64,000 nucleotides of DNA from Palsa-1150 sp964531095 (lineage in GTDB: Bacteria > Myxococcota_A > Polyangia > Polyangiales > Polyangiaceae), in the NCBI GenBank assembly GCA_964531095.1, contig CAZHED010000022.1, positions 1 to 64,000 on the forward strand, written 5' to 3'. Shown piece by piece: positions 1 through 8,210 of the stretch. Position 1 is the first letter of the stretch; every line of letters begins with the position of its first letter. The translations under genes were made by a program, and so were the position numbers. The notes under the pieces were generated by a model. The model saw nothing but the letters and a program-made list of their open reading frames with translations, searched no databases and was not told where the DNA came from.

Positions 1-384
1 CTCGATCCCGACCTGACGTGGCCGCCCAACGTTTGGATGGGGACGAGTGTCGAGAGCGCGAAGTACGTCGGTCGCATCGATGACCTTCGGAAGACGGGCG
101 CCCGCCTACGGTTCCTTTCGCTGGAGCCCCTTCTCGGGCCGTTGCCCGACCTTCACCTCGACGGCATCCACTGGGTGATCGTGGGCGGAGAGTCCGGGCC
201 GGGGGCGAGGCCGATGAAGCCCGAGTGGGCACTCGACGTCCGCGACCAGTGTGAGCGAGCGGGCGTCCCGTTCTTCTTCAAGCAGTGGGGGGGCGTGAAC
301 AAGAAGAAGACGGGGCGACGCCTCGGGGACCGCACCTGGGACGAGATGCCCGAGGACCGCGTCCACCTTCACGTGGTCGCGTAG
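1..384 (+). CDS. DUF5131 (phage Gp37/Gp68-like) protein, 3' end only
   Basis: The reading frame is open from the first base of the window, so the N-terminal part lies outside. The 127 visible residues carry the family's recognisable stretches: NVWMGTSVE near the window edge, LSLEPLLGPLP, WVIVGGESGPGARP, and PFFFKQWGG before the stop. These match the C-terminal half of the DUF5131 or phage Gp37/Gp68 family, small proteins of unknown biochemical role found in phages, plasmids and chromosomes. An internal ATG at 37 is not a likely start because the conserved residues begin before it. The next gene converges on it 50 bp away. The family is confident, the function unknown. Confidence 0.8.
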   Translation, partial: LDPDLTWPPNVWMGTSVESAKYVGRIDDLRKTGARLRFLSLEPLLGPLPDLHLDGIHWVIVGGESGPGARPMKPEWALDVRDQCERAGVPFFFKQWGGVNKKKTGRRLGDRTWDEMPEDRVHLHVVA

Positions 385-434
385 GCAAGCAAGCCCCACG
401 CCGGTGGCGCCGGCAAACCCGCCGACCTCGTGGA

Positions 435-2408
435 CTACTGCGGCCGCGGGACGGGCCAACCCCAGTCGCACGGGATGCCGGTCGGGTTGCCTGCGGCGAC
501 CATCTGGGCGGCGGGAATGGCGAAGTTCACGCCGGGCGAGCCCGGCGGAATGGTGACCGTCGTGTTCGTGTCCGTCAGCACGTTCGCCGCCGTGATTCCC
601 TGGATCAGCACGTTGTCGAGGACGACGTTCGTCGGGTGCGCCATGTCGTATCCCTCGAGCGTCGCGATGGGCGTGACCGGCGCAGTCCCCAGGACCGCGT
701 TCAAGTTCTTCACCGTAAGGCTCTTGAAGTACGGGATGAGGGGCGGCGTTGTCGTCTTGTCCGAGTAGTGCGGGTTGATGATCAGCGGATTGACGAGGTC
801 GCGCGTGCAGATGTCGTGGAAGGTCGTATTTTGCACGATTCCGCCGCGGTACGTGTCGGACTTCACGCGTACGCCGTTGACGTCCGATCCGGGGGCTCCC
901 CCCGTCGACCGCGTATCGCCGTCGATCGTGATGTCGTAAATGTCCACGTCCTGGATCCCGATCCCGGTGGTGGAGCCGCTCGCCGTATCGGTCGCCGTGA
1001 GTCCCGGAATCCCCTGGGTTTCACTGCCGATCGACATTCCGTGCCCGGTGCCGAAGTGGTTGTGCGCCACGACGACGTTTCCAACGCCGTAGTGGCCTTT
1101 GAGGACGATGTCGTCGTCGCCCGTGCTGATCATGTTGCAGACGACCGCTCCGCCGGTGGCTAGGTATCCCTCGCCGGGGTCGATGCCGTCGGTATTTCGG
1201 GCGGTGGTCGGCGGGATGGACTTGTCCGACGGCGTCAAGATCGTATTGCCCCAAATCGTGAAGCCCGCGCTCGCGAACTTGATATGAAACTTCGGCGAGT
1301 TGTGCAGCGTCAGGCCTGCGACGACCATATTGGACGTCGTTTTGTCGGACTTGCCGGTGCTCGATGCGCCGCCGATGATGAGCTGCGGATTGGGGGCACT
1401 GCCGCCGCGCTGCGAGGCTGGCGTGCTCCCGCAGTTGCCTGGGTTCACGCCGGCATCGGGGTCATTGTCGGTTCTCAGCGCAACCGAGAGGTCCCACCAA
1501 GAGTACGTTTGCTGAGTGCCGCCGACGATGATCGGCTTGCCGCCCTGTCCGTCGATGGTCCCGCCGCCGACGAGCTGCGGTCCGGCCCCGGTCATGTTGA
1601 TGAGGGCCGTGCATTGTGTGCCGCCCGACGAGTCGCAGTCCTGGTCGTAGTTTTGCGCCCCGCAAGACGTCCGACCACTGTACGTGAACAAGGCCGCGTT
1701 GACCGACGCGTACAGAGTGACGCCCGTGTCGATCCAGAGAACCGCGGGCCCCACGATGTCGAGCGCGCCCGATACGAAAGCGTTGTTCGCTCCGCTCGCA
1801 ACGAGCTTGACCACAGGGCATGCCGTCAGCGCGGCTTGGATCCGAGCGGTGTCGGCGCTCGCTTGCTTCTCGTCCGGGGTCGCTACCGCCGCGGACAGGA
1901 CGCAGGCCGTGTTGGTGGGCGTGGCCGGCAAGACCGGCTTGGTGACCTTCGTCTTGGTCAACGGAAGAGCGAGCTCGGCGTCGGCCGCGGCGAGCGTGTC
2001 GCAATCGGCCATCGTATGGGTAACAGGGCTCCCGCCATACGTGCCGGAGCTGCTCGCTCCGGACGAGGAGCCGCTGCCGCTCGATGAAGCGCCGCCTCCG
2101 CTCGACGAGGAGCCATGGCCCGAAGAAGATCCGCCGCCGCCGCTCGACGACGATGTGCCGCCACTGCCGCCGCTGGACGAGGCGCCGCTGGACGACGCGC
2201 CGCTGCCTGAGGAGCCGCCCCCGCTCGATGCGCCGCTGCTCGACGAGCCGCCGCCGGAGCTGCCATTCGTGGCGTCATTCTGCCCTGCATCGACGCCGTT
2301 CGACCCCGTGTCCGGTATCCCGGCGCTCGAGCTCGCGCAAGACGCCGGCCCGATTGCGGCACAAGCCACCGTCACGATCGCCCCAACCAAGTACAAGCAC
2401 CGTCCCAT
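435..2408 (-). CDS. Secreted GH28 polygalacturonase lipoprotein
   Basis: About 657 residues. A hydrophobic N terminus with candidate lipobox cysteines (TVAC, then GPASC) is followed by a Ser/Gly linker of about 100 residues and then a right-handed beta-helix glycoside hydrolase. The GH28 catalytic signatures are all present in order: NTDGIDP (near 1180-1200), GDDDIVLKG (near 1105-1130), GHGMSIGSE (near 1021-1047) and RVKS (near 862-873). It should cut polygalacturonate outside the cell to galacturonate or oligomers. I chose the ATG at 2408 because a GAGGAG ribosome site at 2415-2420 sits 6 nt upstream of it, while it directly abuts the alternative ATG at 2414. The neighbouring genes encode uronate/aldarate catabolism, which fits. 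Confidence 0.85.
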   Translation of the reverse strand: MGRCLYLVGAIVTVACAAIGPASCASSSAGIPDTGSNGVDAGQNDATNGSSGGGSSSSGASSGGGSSGSGASSSGASSSGGSGGTSSSSGGGGSSSGHGSSSSGGGASSSGSGSSSGASSSGTYGGSPVTHTMADCDTLAAADAELALPLTKTKVTKPVLPATPTNTACVLSAAVATPDEKQASADTARIQAALTACPVVKLVASGANNAFVSGALDIVGPAVLWIDTGVTLYASVNAALFTYSGRTSCGAQNYDQDCDSSGGTQCTALINMTGAGPQLVGGGTIDGQGGKPIIVGGTQQTYSWWDLSVALRTDNDPDAGVNPGNCGSTPASQRGGSAPNPQLIIGGASSTGKSDKTTSNMVVAGLTLHNSPKFHIKFASAGFTIWGNTILTPSDKSIPPTTARNTDGIDPGEGYLATGGAVVCNMISTGDDDIVLKGHYGVGNVVVAHNHFGTGHGMSIGSETQGIPGLTATDTASGSTTGIGIQDVDIYDITIDGDTRSTGGAPGSDVNGVRVKSDTYRGGIVQNTTFHDICTRDLVNPLIINPHYSDKTTTPPLIPYFKSLTVKNLNAVLGTAPVTPIATLEGYDMAHPTNVVLDNVLIQGITAANVLTDTNTTVTIPPGSPGVNFAIPAAQMVAAGNPTGIPCDWGWPVPRPQ

Positions 2409-2545
2409 GGACATCTCCTCGAGAGCCTTCCGCGTGCCAGCTCACGCTGTTAATGTCGGAGCGAGGACAGTTGGTCCGACTTTCTCTCCTTCGAGACGAA
2501 AAAGTCAGCATTCCAGCACGAGCGGAACTTGTGTGCCGGCCCCCG

Positions 2546-4276
2546 CTAATGAATCTCCGGCTCGGCGATCGGCGCGGTACCCTCGAGGAAGTCGAAGTCG
2601 CAGCCCTCGTGCGCTTGCCGGATGTGATTCGAGTAGAGCGCCCCGTACCCGCGCGGGTAAATCGCGGGCGGCGGACGCCACGCGGCGGCGCGCCTGGCGA
2701 GCTCGTCGTCGGTCACACGCATGTTGAGCGTCCGCGCCGCCGCGTCGACCTCGACGATGTCGCCGTCGCGCAGCAGCGCGAGCGGACCGCCCACGAACGA
2801 CTCGGGCGACACGTGAAGGACGCAGGCGCCGTAGCTGGTTCCGCTCATCCGCGCGTCGGAGATGCGCAGCATGTCGCGTACGCCTTGGGCGAGGAGCTTC
2901 TTCGGTATCGGCAGCTGCCCCCACTCGGGCATCCCCGGGCCGCCCTTGGGCCCGGCGTTGCGCAGGACGAGCACGGAGTCTTGGTCGACGTCGAGCGCGG
3001 GGTCGTCGATGCGCGCCATCATCTCGTCGCAGCTGTCGAAGACGATCGCGCGGCCGGCGTGGCGGAGCAAGCGCGGCTCCGCGGCGATCGGCTTCATGAC
3101 GGCCCCGGCCGGGGCGAGGTTGCCCCGGAGGATGACCAGGCCGCCGGAGGGGGCGACGGGGCGATCGAGCGTTCGAATCACATCGGGGGCGTGAACGGGA
3201 CGGCCGGCGACGCCGTCTCGCAGCGGTTTGCCGGTGACGGTGAGGCAGTCGAGGTCGAGAAGGGGCGCGAGCACGTTGAGCAGTGCCGGAAGGCCCCCCG
3301 CGTAACAGAAATCCTCCATTAGGTACTTTCCGGAAGGGCGCAGGTTGGCCAGGACCGGCACGCGCGTCGATAGCGCGTCGAACCGGTCGAGGTCGAGAGC
3401 GATGCCGCCCCTGCGCGCCATCGCGATGAGATGGATGACCGCGTTGGTCGACCCCCCGAGGGCCAGCACCGTGGTGACGGCGTTGTCGACGGCGGCCTCC
3501 GACAACAGATCGGATGGCTTCAAGTCTTCCCAGACCATCTCGACGATGCGCCGGCCCGCGAGCGTGGCCATCTGGGCGCTGCGCGAGTCGACGGCCGGAA
3601 GCGAAGACGCGCCGGGGAGCGAAAACCCCAGGGCTTCGACCGCGCTCATCATCGTGGCCGCGGTCCCCATCGTCATGCACGTCCCGGGGGAGCGCGCGAT
3701 CCCGCTTTCGATCTCGTTCCAGTCCGCAGGCTCGATGTTGCCGGCGCGCAGCTCGGCCCAGTATTTCCAGGCGTCGCTCCCGCTCCCGAGCGTCGTCCCG
3801 CGCCAATCGCCGCGGAGCATCGCCCCGGCCGGGAAGAACACCGCCGGCAGGTTCATGCTGATCGCGCCCATCATCAGAGCGGGGGTCGTCTTGTCGCACC
3901 CGCCCATCAGAACGGCGCCGTCGGCAGGATAGGAGCGGAGCAGCTCTTCGGTCTCCATCGCGAGCAAGTTGCGGTAGAGCATCGTCGTCGGCTTCTGGAA
4001 CGTCTCCGCGAGCGAGATCGCCGGCATTTCGACGGGGAACCCGCCCGCTTGCCAAACGCCGCGCTTGATCTCCTCTGCCCGCGTTCGAAAATGCGAGTGG
4101 CACGGGTTGATGTCGCTCCACGTGTTCACGATGGCGATGACCGGCTTGCCGGCGTAGTCCGATCGGCTGTAACCCATCTGGGCGGCGCGTGAACGATGAC
4201 CGAACGAGCGAAGATCGTTCGCCCCGTACCAGCGATGACTGCGCAGCTCTTCGGGGGTCTTTCGCTTCTTCGTCAT
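2546..4276 (-). CDS. IlvD/Edd-family sugar-acid dehydratase (L-arabinonate dehydratase-like)
   Basis: 576 residues, normal for the sugar-acid branch of the IlvD/Edd family. The three cluster-ligand cysteines are at C59 (NPCH), C127 (GGCDKTTPA) and C200 (SPGTCMTMGTA). As I remember it, these are the positions described for L-arabinonate dehydratase. The loop DARMSGTSYG around residue 474-483 holds the active-site serine. The GYSRSDYAGKPVIAIVNTWS opening also separates it from true branched-chain IlvD. It dehydrates an aldonate or aldarate to a 2-keto-3-deoxy acid using an iron-sulfur cluster and Mg2+. Being next to GarL, GarR and glycerate kinase, galactarate or glucarate is a reasonable substrate, but that is inference. 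It is divergent from the glycerate kinase over 71 bp. Confidence 0.85.
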   Translation of the reverse strand: MTKKRKTPEELRSHRWYGANDLRSFGHRSRAAQMGYSRSDYAGKPVIAIVNTWSDINPCHSHFRTRAEEIKRGVWQAGGFPVEMPAISLAETFQKPTTMLYRNLLAMETEELLRSYPADGAVLMGGCDKTTPALMMGAISMNLPAVFFPAGAMLRGDWRGTTLGSGSDAWKYWAELRAGNIEPADWNEIESGIARSPGTCMTMGTAATMMSAVEALGFSLPGASSLPAVDSRSAQMATLAGRRIVEMVWEDLKPSDLLSEAAVDNAVTTVLALGGSTNAVIHLIAMARRGGIALDLDRFDALSTRVPVLANLRPSGKYLMEDFCYAGGLPALLNVLAPLLDLDCLTVTGKPLRDGVAGRPVHAPDVIRTLDRPVAPSGGLVILRGNLAPAGAVMKPIAAEPRLLRHAGRAIVFDSCDEMMARIDDPALDVDQDSVLVLRNAGPKGGPGMPEWGQLPIPKKLLAQGVRDMLRISDARMSGTSYGACVLHVSPESFVGGPLALLRDGDIVEVDAAARTLNMRVTDDELARRAAAWRPPPAIYPRGYGALYSNHIRQAHEGCDFDFLEGTAPIAEPEIH

Positions 4277-4347
4277 GGGCGGGCCTACGCTTATCCGGGT
4301 CGACCGCGGGGCGCCACGGGCGCCGACCGGGGCGGGCGGGATTGCCG

Positions 4348-5655
4348 ATGAACCTCACGCACGTATTTTTGGAAGTCGCGCGTCGCGTGGACGGCGAGGC
4401 GCTGGTGCGGGACGCTGTCGGCTCCGCCCCGGGGGCCGTGCCGGCGGGCCCGATTCACGTTCTTGCGCTTGGAAAGGTCGCGTTTCCGATGTTCGCCGGG
4501 CTCACTGCCGCCGTCGGGCCGGAGCGCGTCGCGGGAGGGCTCGTCGTCGCGCCGCAGGCGTCTTTCCCAGCCTCTCCGCACCTCGCGGCGGGCGTCGCCT
4601 CGATCGTGTCCGACCACCCCGAGCCGTCCGAGCGGAGCGTCGCGGCGGGTCGCGCCGCGATCGACCTGCTCGCGCGCATGCTTCCGTCCGACGCGCTCGT
4701 CGTTCTTCTGTCGGGGGGCGCGTCCTCCGCCATGGCCCTTCCCTCGGACGGCCTGAGCCTCGACGACAAGCGCACCACCACGCGCTCGGTGGCAAGGGCG
4801 GGGGCGCGCATCGCCGAGCTCAACGCCGTGCGCAAGCACCTCTCCGCGATCAAGGGCGGCCAGCTCGCGCTCCGGACGGGCGCGCGGGTCGTGGTCTTCG
4901 CGCTGTCCGACGTCGTGGGCAATGACCCCGGCGCAATCGGCTCCGGGCCGTTCTCGCCGGACCCGACGACATTCGCGGAAGCGGCCGCGTTCGTCGCTCG
5001 ATTCGCTCCCGATGCGCCCGCGCGCGCCCGGGAGCACCTGCGCCTCGGCGCCGCCGGGGCGCTGGCCGAGACGCCCAAGCCCGGGGACCCACGCCTCGGA
5101 CGCGTGCGCTTTCGGATCGTCGCGGGGCCCGAGCGCATCGCGGACGAAGCGCGCGACGTCGTCGAGGGGCGCGGGCTCGGCGCGGGAATCCTCGCGCGGG
5201 ACACCGAGAGTCCCGTCGACGACCTCGCCATCGCGTACGGGCACATCGCGCGAACCGAAGCCGCGTCGCCCGGCCCGCCGCGCGTCCTCGTCGGGAATGG
5301 CGAACCGTCGATCGTCGTCCGGGGGCAGGGAAGGGGCGGTCGCGCGACGCACCTGGCGCTCGCGATGGCGCGCGAGATCGCCGGCCTCCGCGGCGTGTCG
5401 TTCCTCGCGGCCGGCACCGACGATCGCGACGGCTCGGCCGACGCGTCCGGCGCCGTCGTCGACCACACGACCTGGGCCCGAGCCGAGCGGATCGGGCTCG
5501 ACCCGGCCGGGGCCCTCGCGCGATTCGACAGCGAAGTGCCGCTGAAGGCCCTCGGGTGCCTCGTGCGAGGACCGGGGACGTCGAACCTGCTCGACCTGCA
5601 CTTGCTCGGCGTCGGGGAAAGCCGAAGGCCCTCCGGTCATTCGCCGATCTCGTGA
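4348..5655 (+). CDS. Glycerate 2-kinase (MOFRL/DUF4147 type)
   Basis: 435 residues. The open frame extends upstream to 4189, but that part overlaps the divergent dehydratase and has no family similarity. The ATG at 4348 (MNLTHVFLEVARRVDGE) gives the usual length of about 430. Family features are VLALGKVAFPM near the N terminus, the glycine-rich LLSGGASSAMALP, DVVGNDPGAIGSGPF, and the C-terminal MOFRL part with AAGTDDRDGSADASGAVVD. The enzyme phosphorylates D-glycerate to 2-phosphoglycerate. Here it would finish the pathway fed by the tartronate-semialdehyde reductase gene, with which its 3' end overlaps by 19 bp on the opposite strand. Confidence 0.9.
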   Translation: MNLTHVFLEVARRVDGEALVRDAVGSAPGAVPAGPIHVLALGKVAFPMFAGLTAAVGPERVAGGLVVAPQASFPASPHLAAGVASIVSDHPEPSERSVAAGRAAIDLLARMLPSDALVVLLSGGASSAMALPSDGLSLDDKRTTTRSVARAGARIAELNAVRKHLSAIKGGQLALRTGARVVVFALSDVVGNDPGAIGSGPFSPDPTTFAEAAAFVARFAPDAPARAREHLRLGAAGALAETPKPGDPRLGRVRFRIVAGPERIADEARDVVEGRGLGAGILARDTESPVDDLAIAYGHIARTEAASPGPPRVLVGNGEPSIVVRGQGRGGRATHLALAMAREIAGLRGVSFLAAGTDDRDGSADASGAVVDHTTWARAERIGLDPAGALARFDSEVPLKALGCLVRGPGTSNLLDLHLLGVGESRRPSGHSPIS

Positions 5656-6521
5656 TGGCTCATCGACTCGAGCGCCCGCACCATGCCGGAGTGGTCCCAC
5701 TTGGATCCGCCGGCGGCCGCGCACGCGTTCAAGAGCTGCTGGCAAATGGCCGTCACCGGCAAGCTCAGTTGCAGCTCTCGCGCCCCGCCCATCGCGAGAC
5801 CCAGGTCTTTTTGGTGGAGCTCTACGCGGAATCCGGGCTCGAAATTGCGCTTGATCATCCGTTCGCCGTGCACGTCGAGCACCCGCGACGACGCGAAGCC
5901 GCCCATCAGCGCCAGTCGGACGCGGGCGGGGTCAGCCCCGGCCTTCGAGGCGAACAGAAGGGCCTCTCCGACGGCTTCGATCGTGATCGCCACGATGATC
6001 TGGTTGGCGACCTTGCACGTTTGCCCGTCGCCGTTCTCTCCGACGAGCGTGACGTTCTTGCCCATCAGCGAGAGGAGCGGCCTTACCCGCTCGAACGCGT
6101 CTTCGGGGCCGCCGACCATGATCGTGAGCGTCGCCGCTTTCGCCCCGACCTCGCCGCCCGACACCGGCGCGTCCAGGTACGGGCACCCGGCCTCGTTGAT
6201 GCGCGCCGCGAAGCGCTTCGTCTCGATTGGCGAGATCGAGCTCATGTCGACCACGATTTTGCCCGTGCCTAGCCCCTCGGCGACACCGTCTTTGCCGAAG
6301 AGGACGGCCTCGACGTCCGGTGTGTCCGGGACCATCGTGATGACGACGTCCGACCGCTCGGCCACCTCGCGGCTCGACCCGCACGGGTGCGCGCCCCTCT
6401 CGACGATGCCCGGCGGCAGCGCCCGGACGTCGTACACGAAGAGCGTGTGGCCCGCCGCGATGAGGTGCCCCGCCATCGGCGTGCCCATGATGCCCAGACC
6501 AATGAACCCGACGTTGCTCAT
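5637..6521 (-). CDS. garR: 2-hydroxy-3-oxopropionate (tartronate semialdehyde) reductase
   Basis: 294 residues starting MSNVGFIGLGIMGTPMAGHL, a Rossmann dinucleotide-binding motif. Then come the 3-hydroxyisobutyrate dehydrogenase family signature DAPVSGGEVGAKAATLTIMV and the GQTCKVANQI segment with the catalytic lysine. The length is standard. It reduces tartronate semialdehyde to D-glycerate with NAD(P)H. The frame is open further upstream, but the ATG at 6521 overlaps the stop of the upstream isomerase gene as ATGA, which indicates translational coupling and sets the start. Other members of this family act on 3-hydroxyisobutyrate, but the neighbours (GarL aldolase, Hyi, glycerate kinase) favour the tartronate role. 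Confidence 0.92.
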   Translation of the reverse strand: MSNVGFIGLGIMGTPMAGHLIAAGHTLFVYDVRALPPGIVERGAHPCGSSREVAERSDVVITMVPDTPDVEAVLFGKDGVAEGLGTGKIVVDMSSISPIETKRFAARINEAGCPYLDAPVSGGEVGAKAATLTIMVGGPEDAFERVRPLLSLMGKNVTLVGENGDGQTCKVANQIIVAITIEAVGEALLFASKAGADPARVRLALMGGFASSRVLDVHGERMIKRNFEPGFRVELHQKDLGLAMGGARELQLSLPVTAICQQLLNACAAAGGSKWDHSGMVRALESMSHHEIGE

Positions 6522-7315
6522 GACGGCTCTCCCAGGTACGGCCTCGCCCAGCCGAGGCCCTCGGTCGTCGTCGTCTCGGGTTTGTACTCGCAGCCAATCC
6601 AGCCCGCGTACCCGAGCGAGTCGACGAGTCGAAGCAGAAACGGATAGTTGATCTCGCCAGTCCCGGGCTCGTGTCTGCCCGGGTTGTCCGCGATCTGAAT
6701 GTGACCGATTCGGCGGGCGTTTGCCGCGATGGTGGTCGCGAGATCGCCCTCCATCACTTGCATATGATAAACGTCGTATTGCAATCGCAGGTTCGCCGAC
6801 GCGACCTCGTCGATGATCTCGAGTGCCTGTTGGGTATGACACAGATAGAATCCCGGAACGTCGCGCGTGTTGATCGGCTCGATCAAGAGTCCAACCCCGA
6901 CGGCGGCCAGACGGTCGGCCGCGAACTTCAGGTTCGCGACGAACGTGTCACGCAGGCGATGGCCGGCGACGCCGGGGGGCGCGATCCCCGCGAGGCAGTT
7001 GACCTGTTTGCAGCCGAGCGCAGTCGCGTATTCGACCGCGTGATCGACCCCCTCGCGAAACTCGTTCATGCGATCGGGCTGGCAGGCGACGCCACGCTCT
7101 CCCGCCGCCCAGTTGCCGGCGGGAAGGTTGTGCAAGACCTGGGTCAACGCATGCTCGTGAAGGAGCTCGGCGAGCTGCTCGGCGCGGTACGGATAGGGAA
7201 ATAGATATTCCACCCCACGAAAGCCCGACCGGGCGGCGACCTCGAAACGCTTCAAGAAGTCGATTTCGTTGTAAAGCATCGTGAGGTTTGCGGCCAATCT
7301 GGGCATTGTCGTCAT
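6518..7315 (-). CDS. hyi: Hydroxypyruvate isomerase-like TIM barrel
   Basis: 265 residues from MTTMPRLAANLTMLYNEIDFL. The body matches the Hyi/xylose-isomerase-like TIM barrel family: GFRGVEYLFPYPY, NLPAGNWAAGERG, EPINTRDVPGFYL, QYDVYHMQVMEGD and GHIQIADNPGRHEPGTGEIN, which hold the metal-binding Glu, Asp, His and Glu residues. The enzyme interconverts hydroxypyruvate and tartronate semialdehyde. A GAGGA site lies 2 nt before the ATG at 7315 and 11 nt before the ATG at 7306, so either start is possible. The gene lies between the aldolase (37 bp upstream) and the reductase (ATGA overlap), so all three are probably one operon. Confidence 0.9.
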   Translation of the reverse strand: MTTMPRLAANLTMLYNEIDFLKRFEVAARSGFRGVEYLFPYPYRAEQLAELLHEHALTQVLHNLPAGNWAAGERGVACQPDRMNEFREGVDHAVEYATALGCKQVNCLAGIAPPGVAGHRLRDTFVANLKFAADRLAAVGVGLLIEPINTRDVPGFYLCHTQQALEIIDEVASANLRLQYDVYHMQVMEGDLATTIAANARRIGHIQIADNPGRHEPGTGEINYPFLLRLVDSLGYAGWIGCEYKPETTTTEGLGWARPYLGEPS

Positions 7316-7352
7316 TTCCTCGCCTGGGCGCATCGACCCGACGTGCTCGCAG

Positions 7353-8156
7353 TCATTCCGCGCCTTCGTTCGCACGCGGCACGGCGAACCGGTCGCGCAG
7401 CCCCTTGCTCGCGCTCTTGAGCAGACCCACGTCGCCACCCACGGCGACGTACGTCATGCCCATGTCGAGATACCGGCGCGCCTCGCTCTCGACGGTCGCC
7501 AAGATCCCCACGGGCTTGCCGCGCGACTGGCCGACGGCCACTACGCGATCGACGGCCTTGCGCACGTCGGGGTGCGTGGTTTCGCCGAGGTGGCCGTACC
7601 CGGCGGACAAGTCCGAGGGCCCGATGAAGAGTGCGTCGACCCCCTCGACGGCCGCGATCGCGTCGACTTGAGCGACCCCCTCGGGAGTCTCGATCTGAAC
7701 CGTGACACATATTTCGTCGTTGACCCGAGAGAAGTAGTCGGGTGTGTACCCGAATCGGTTGCTCCGCTGAAGAACCCCGACGCCCCGCGTCCCTCGGGGC
7801 GGGTAGCGCGTCGCCGCCACGGCCATGCGGGCTTGCTCCGCCGATTCCACGCTAGGCATCATGAAATTGTAAAATCCGATGTCGAGCAGCCGTTTGAGAA
7901 TGACTGGCTCCGCCCACTGAGGGCGCACGACCGGCGCGCTCGGGCTGTCTTTGAGCGCCTGGAGCTGCCCGATGAACGTCTGCCAGTCGTTGGGCGCGTG
8001 CTCTCCGTCGATGAGGAGCCAGTCGAAGCCGGCGTAGCCGATGATCTCGGTCGTGATGTTGTTGGCCAGCGACGCCCAGCAGCCGATGAGCGTCTTTCCC
8101 GCCCTCAGGTCGCGGCGGAACGAATTGGGCATGGCCACGTAGGGTGTCGCTGTCAT
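7353..8156 (-). CDS. garL: HpcH/HpaI aldolase, 2-dehydro-3-deoxyglucarate aldolase type
   Basis: 267 residues of the class II pyruvate aldolase family. Visible signatures are GCWASLANNITTEIIGYAGF, LLIDGEHAPND with the catalytic histidine, VRPQW, MMPSVESAEQA, TVQIETPEGV with the metal-binding glutamate, and FIGPSDLSAGYGHLG with the metal-binding aspartate. This is the GarL/HpaI architecture and length. The reaction splits 5-keto-4-deoxyglucarate or 2-keto-3-deoxyglucarate to pyruvate and tartronate semialdehyde. The product is handled by the reductase and isomerase genes directly downstream. An alternative within the family is 4-hydroxy-2-oxoheptanedioate aldolase, less likely in this setting. 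Confidence 0.9.
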   Translation of the reverse strand: MTATPYVAMPNSFRRDLRAGKTLIGCWASLANNITTEIIGYAGFDWLLIDGEHAPNDWQTFIGQLQALKDSPSAPVVRPQWAEPVILKRLLDIGFYNFMMPSVESAEQARMAVAATRYPPRGTRGVGVLQRSNRFGYTPDYFSRVNDEICVTVQIETPEGVAQVDAIAAVEGVDALFIGPSDLSAGYGHLGETTHPDVRKAVDRVVAVGQSRGKPVGILATVESEARRYLDMGMTYVAVGGDVGLLKSASKGLRDRFAVPRANEGAE

Positions 8157-8210
8157 GGGCTCCTCGTCGTCGTCGACTCCGGGCGCTGCGCTCGTCGACG
8201 TTGTGCCACA

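Noticed and set aside
2040..2270. CRISPR-like repeated units in the GH28 linker
   Set aside because: The repeats are Ser/Gly codons of variable spacing without constant spacers; it is a coding linker. Same for the linkers near 11300, 20150 and 56850.
2505..4358. 617-codon minus-strand frame over the IlvD/Edd gene
   Set aside because: It reads Arg/Pro/Ala-rich with no family motif and overlaps the dehydratase, which carries all expected cluster cysteines. High G+C DNA gives long antisense frames.
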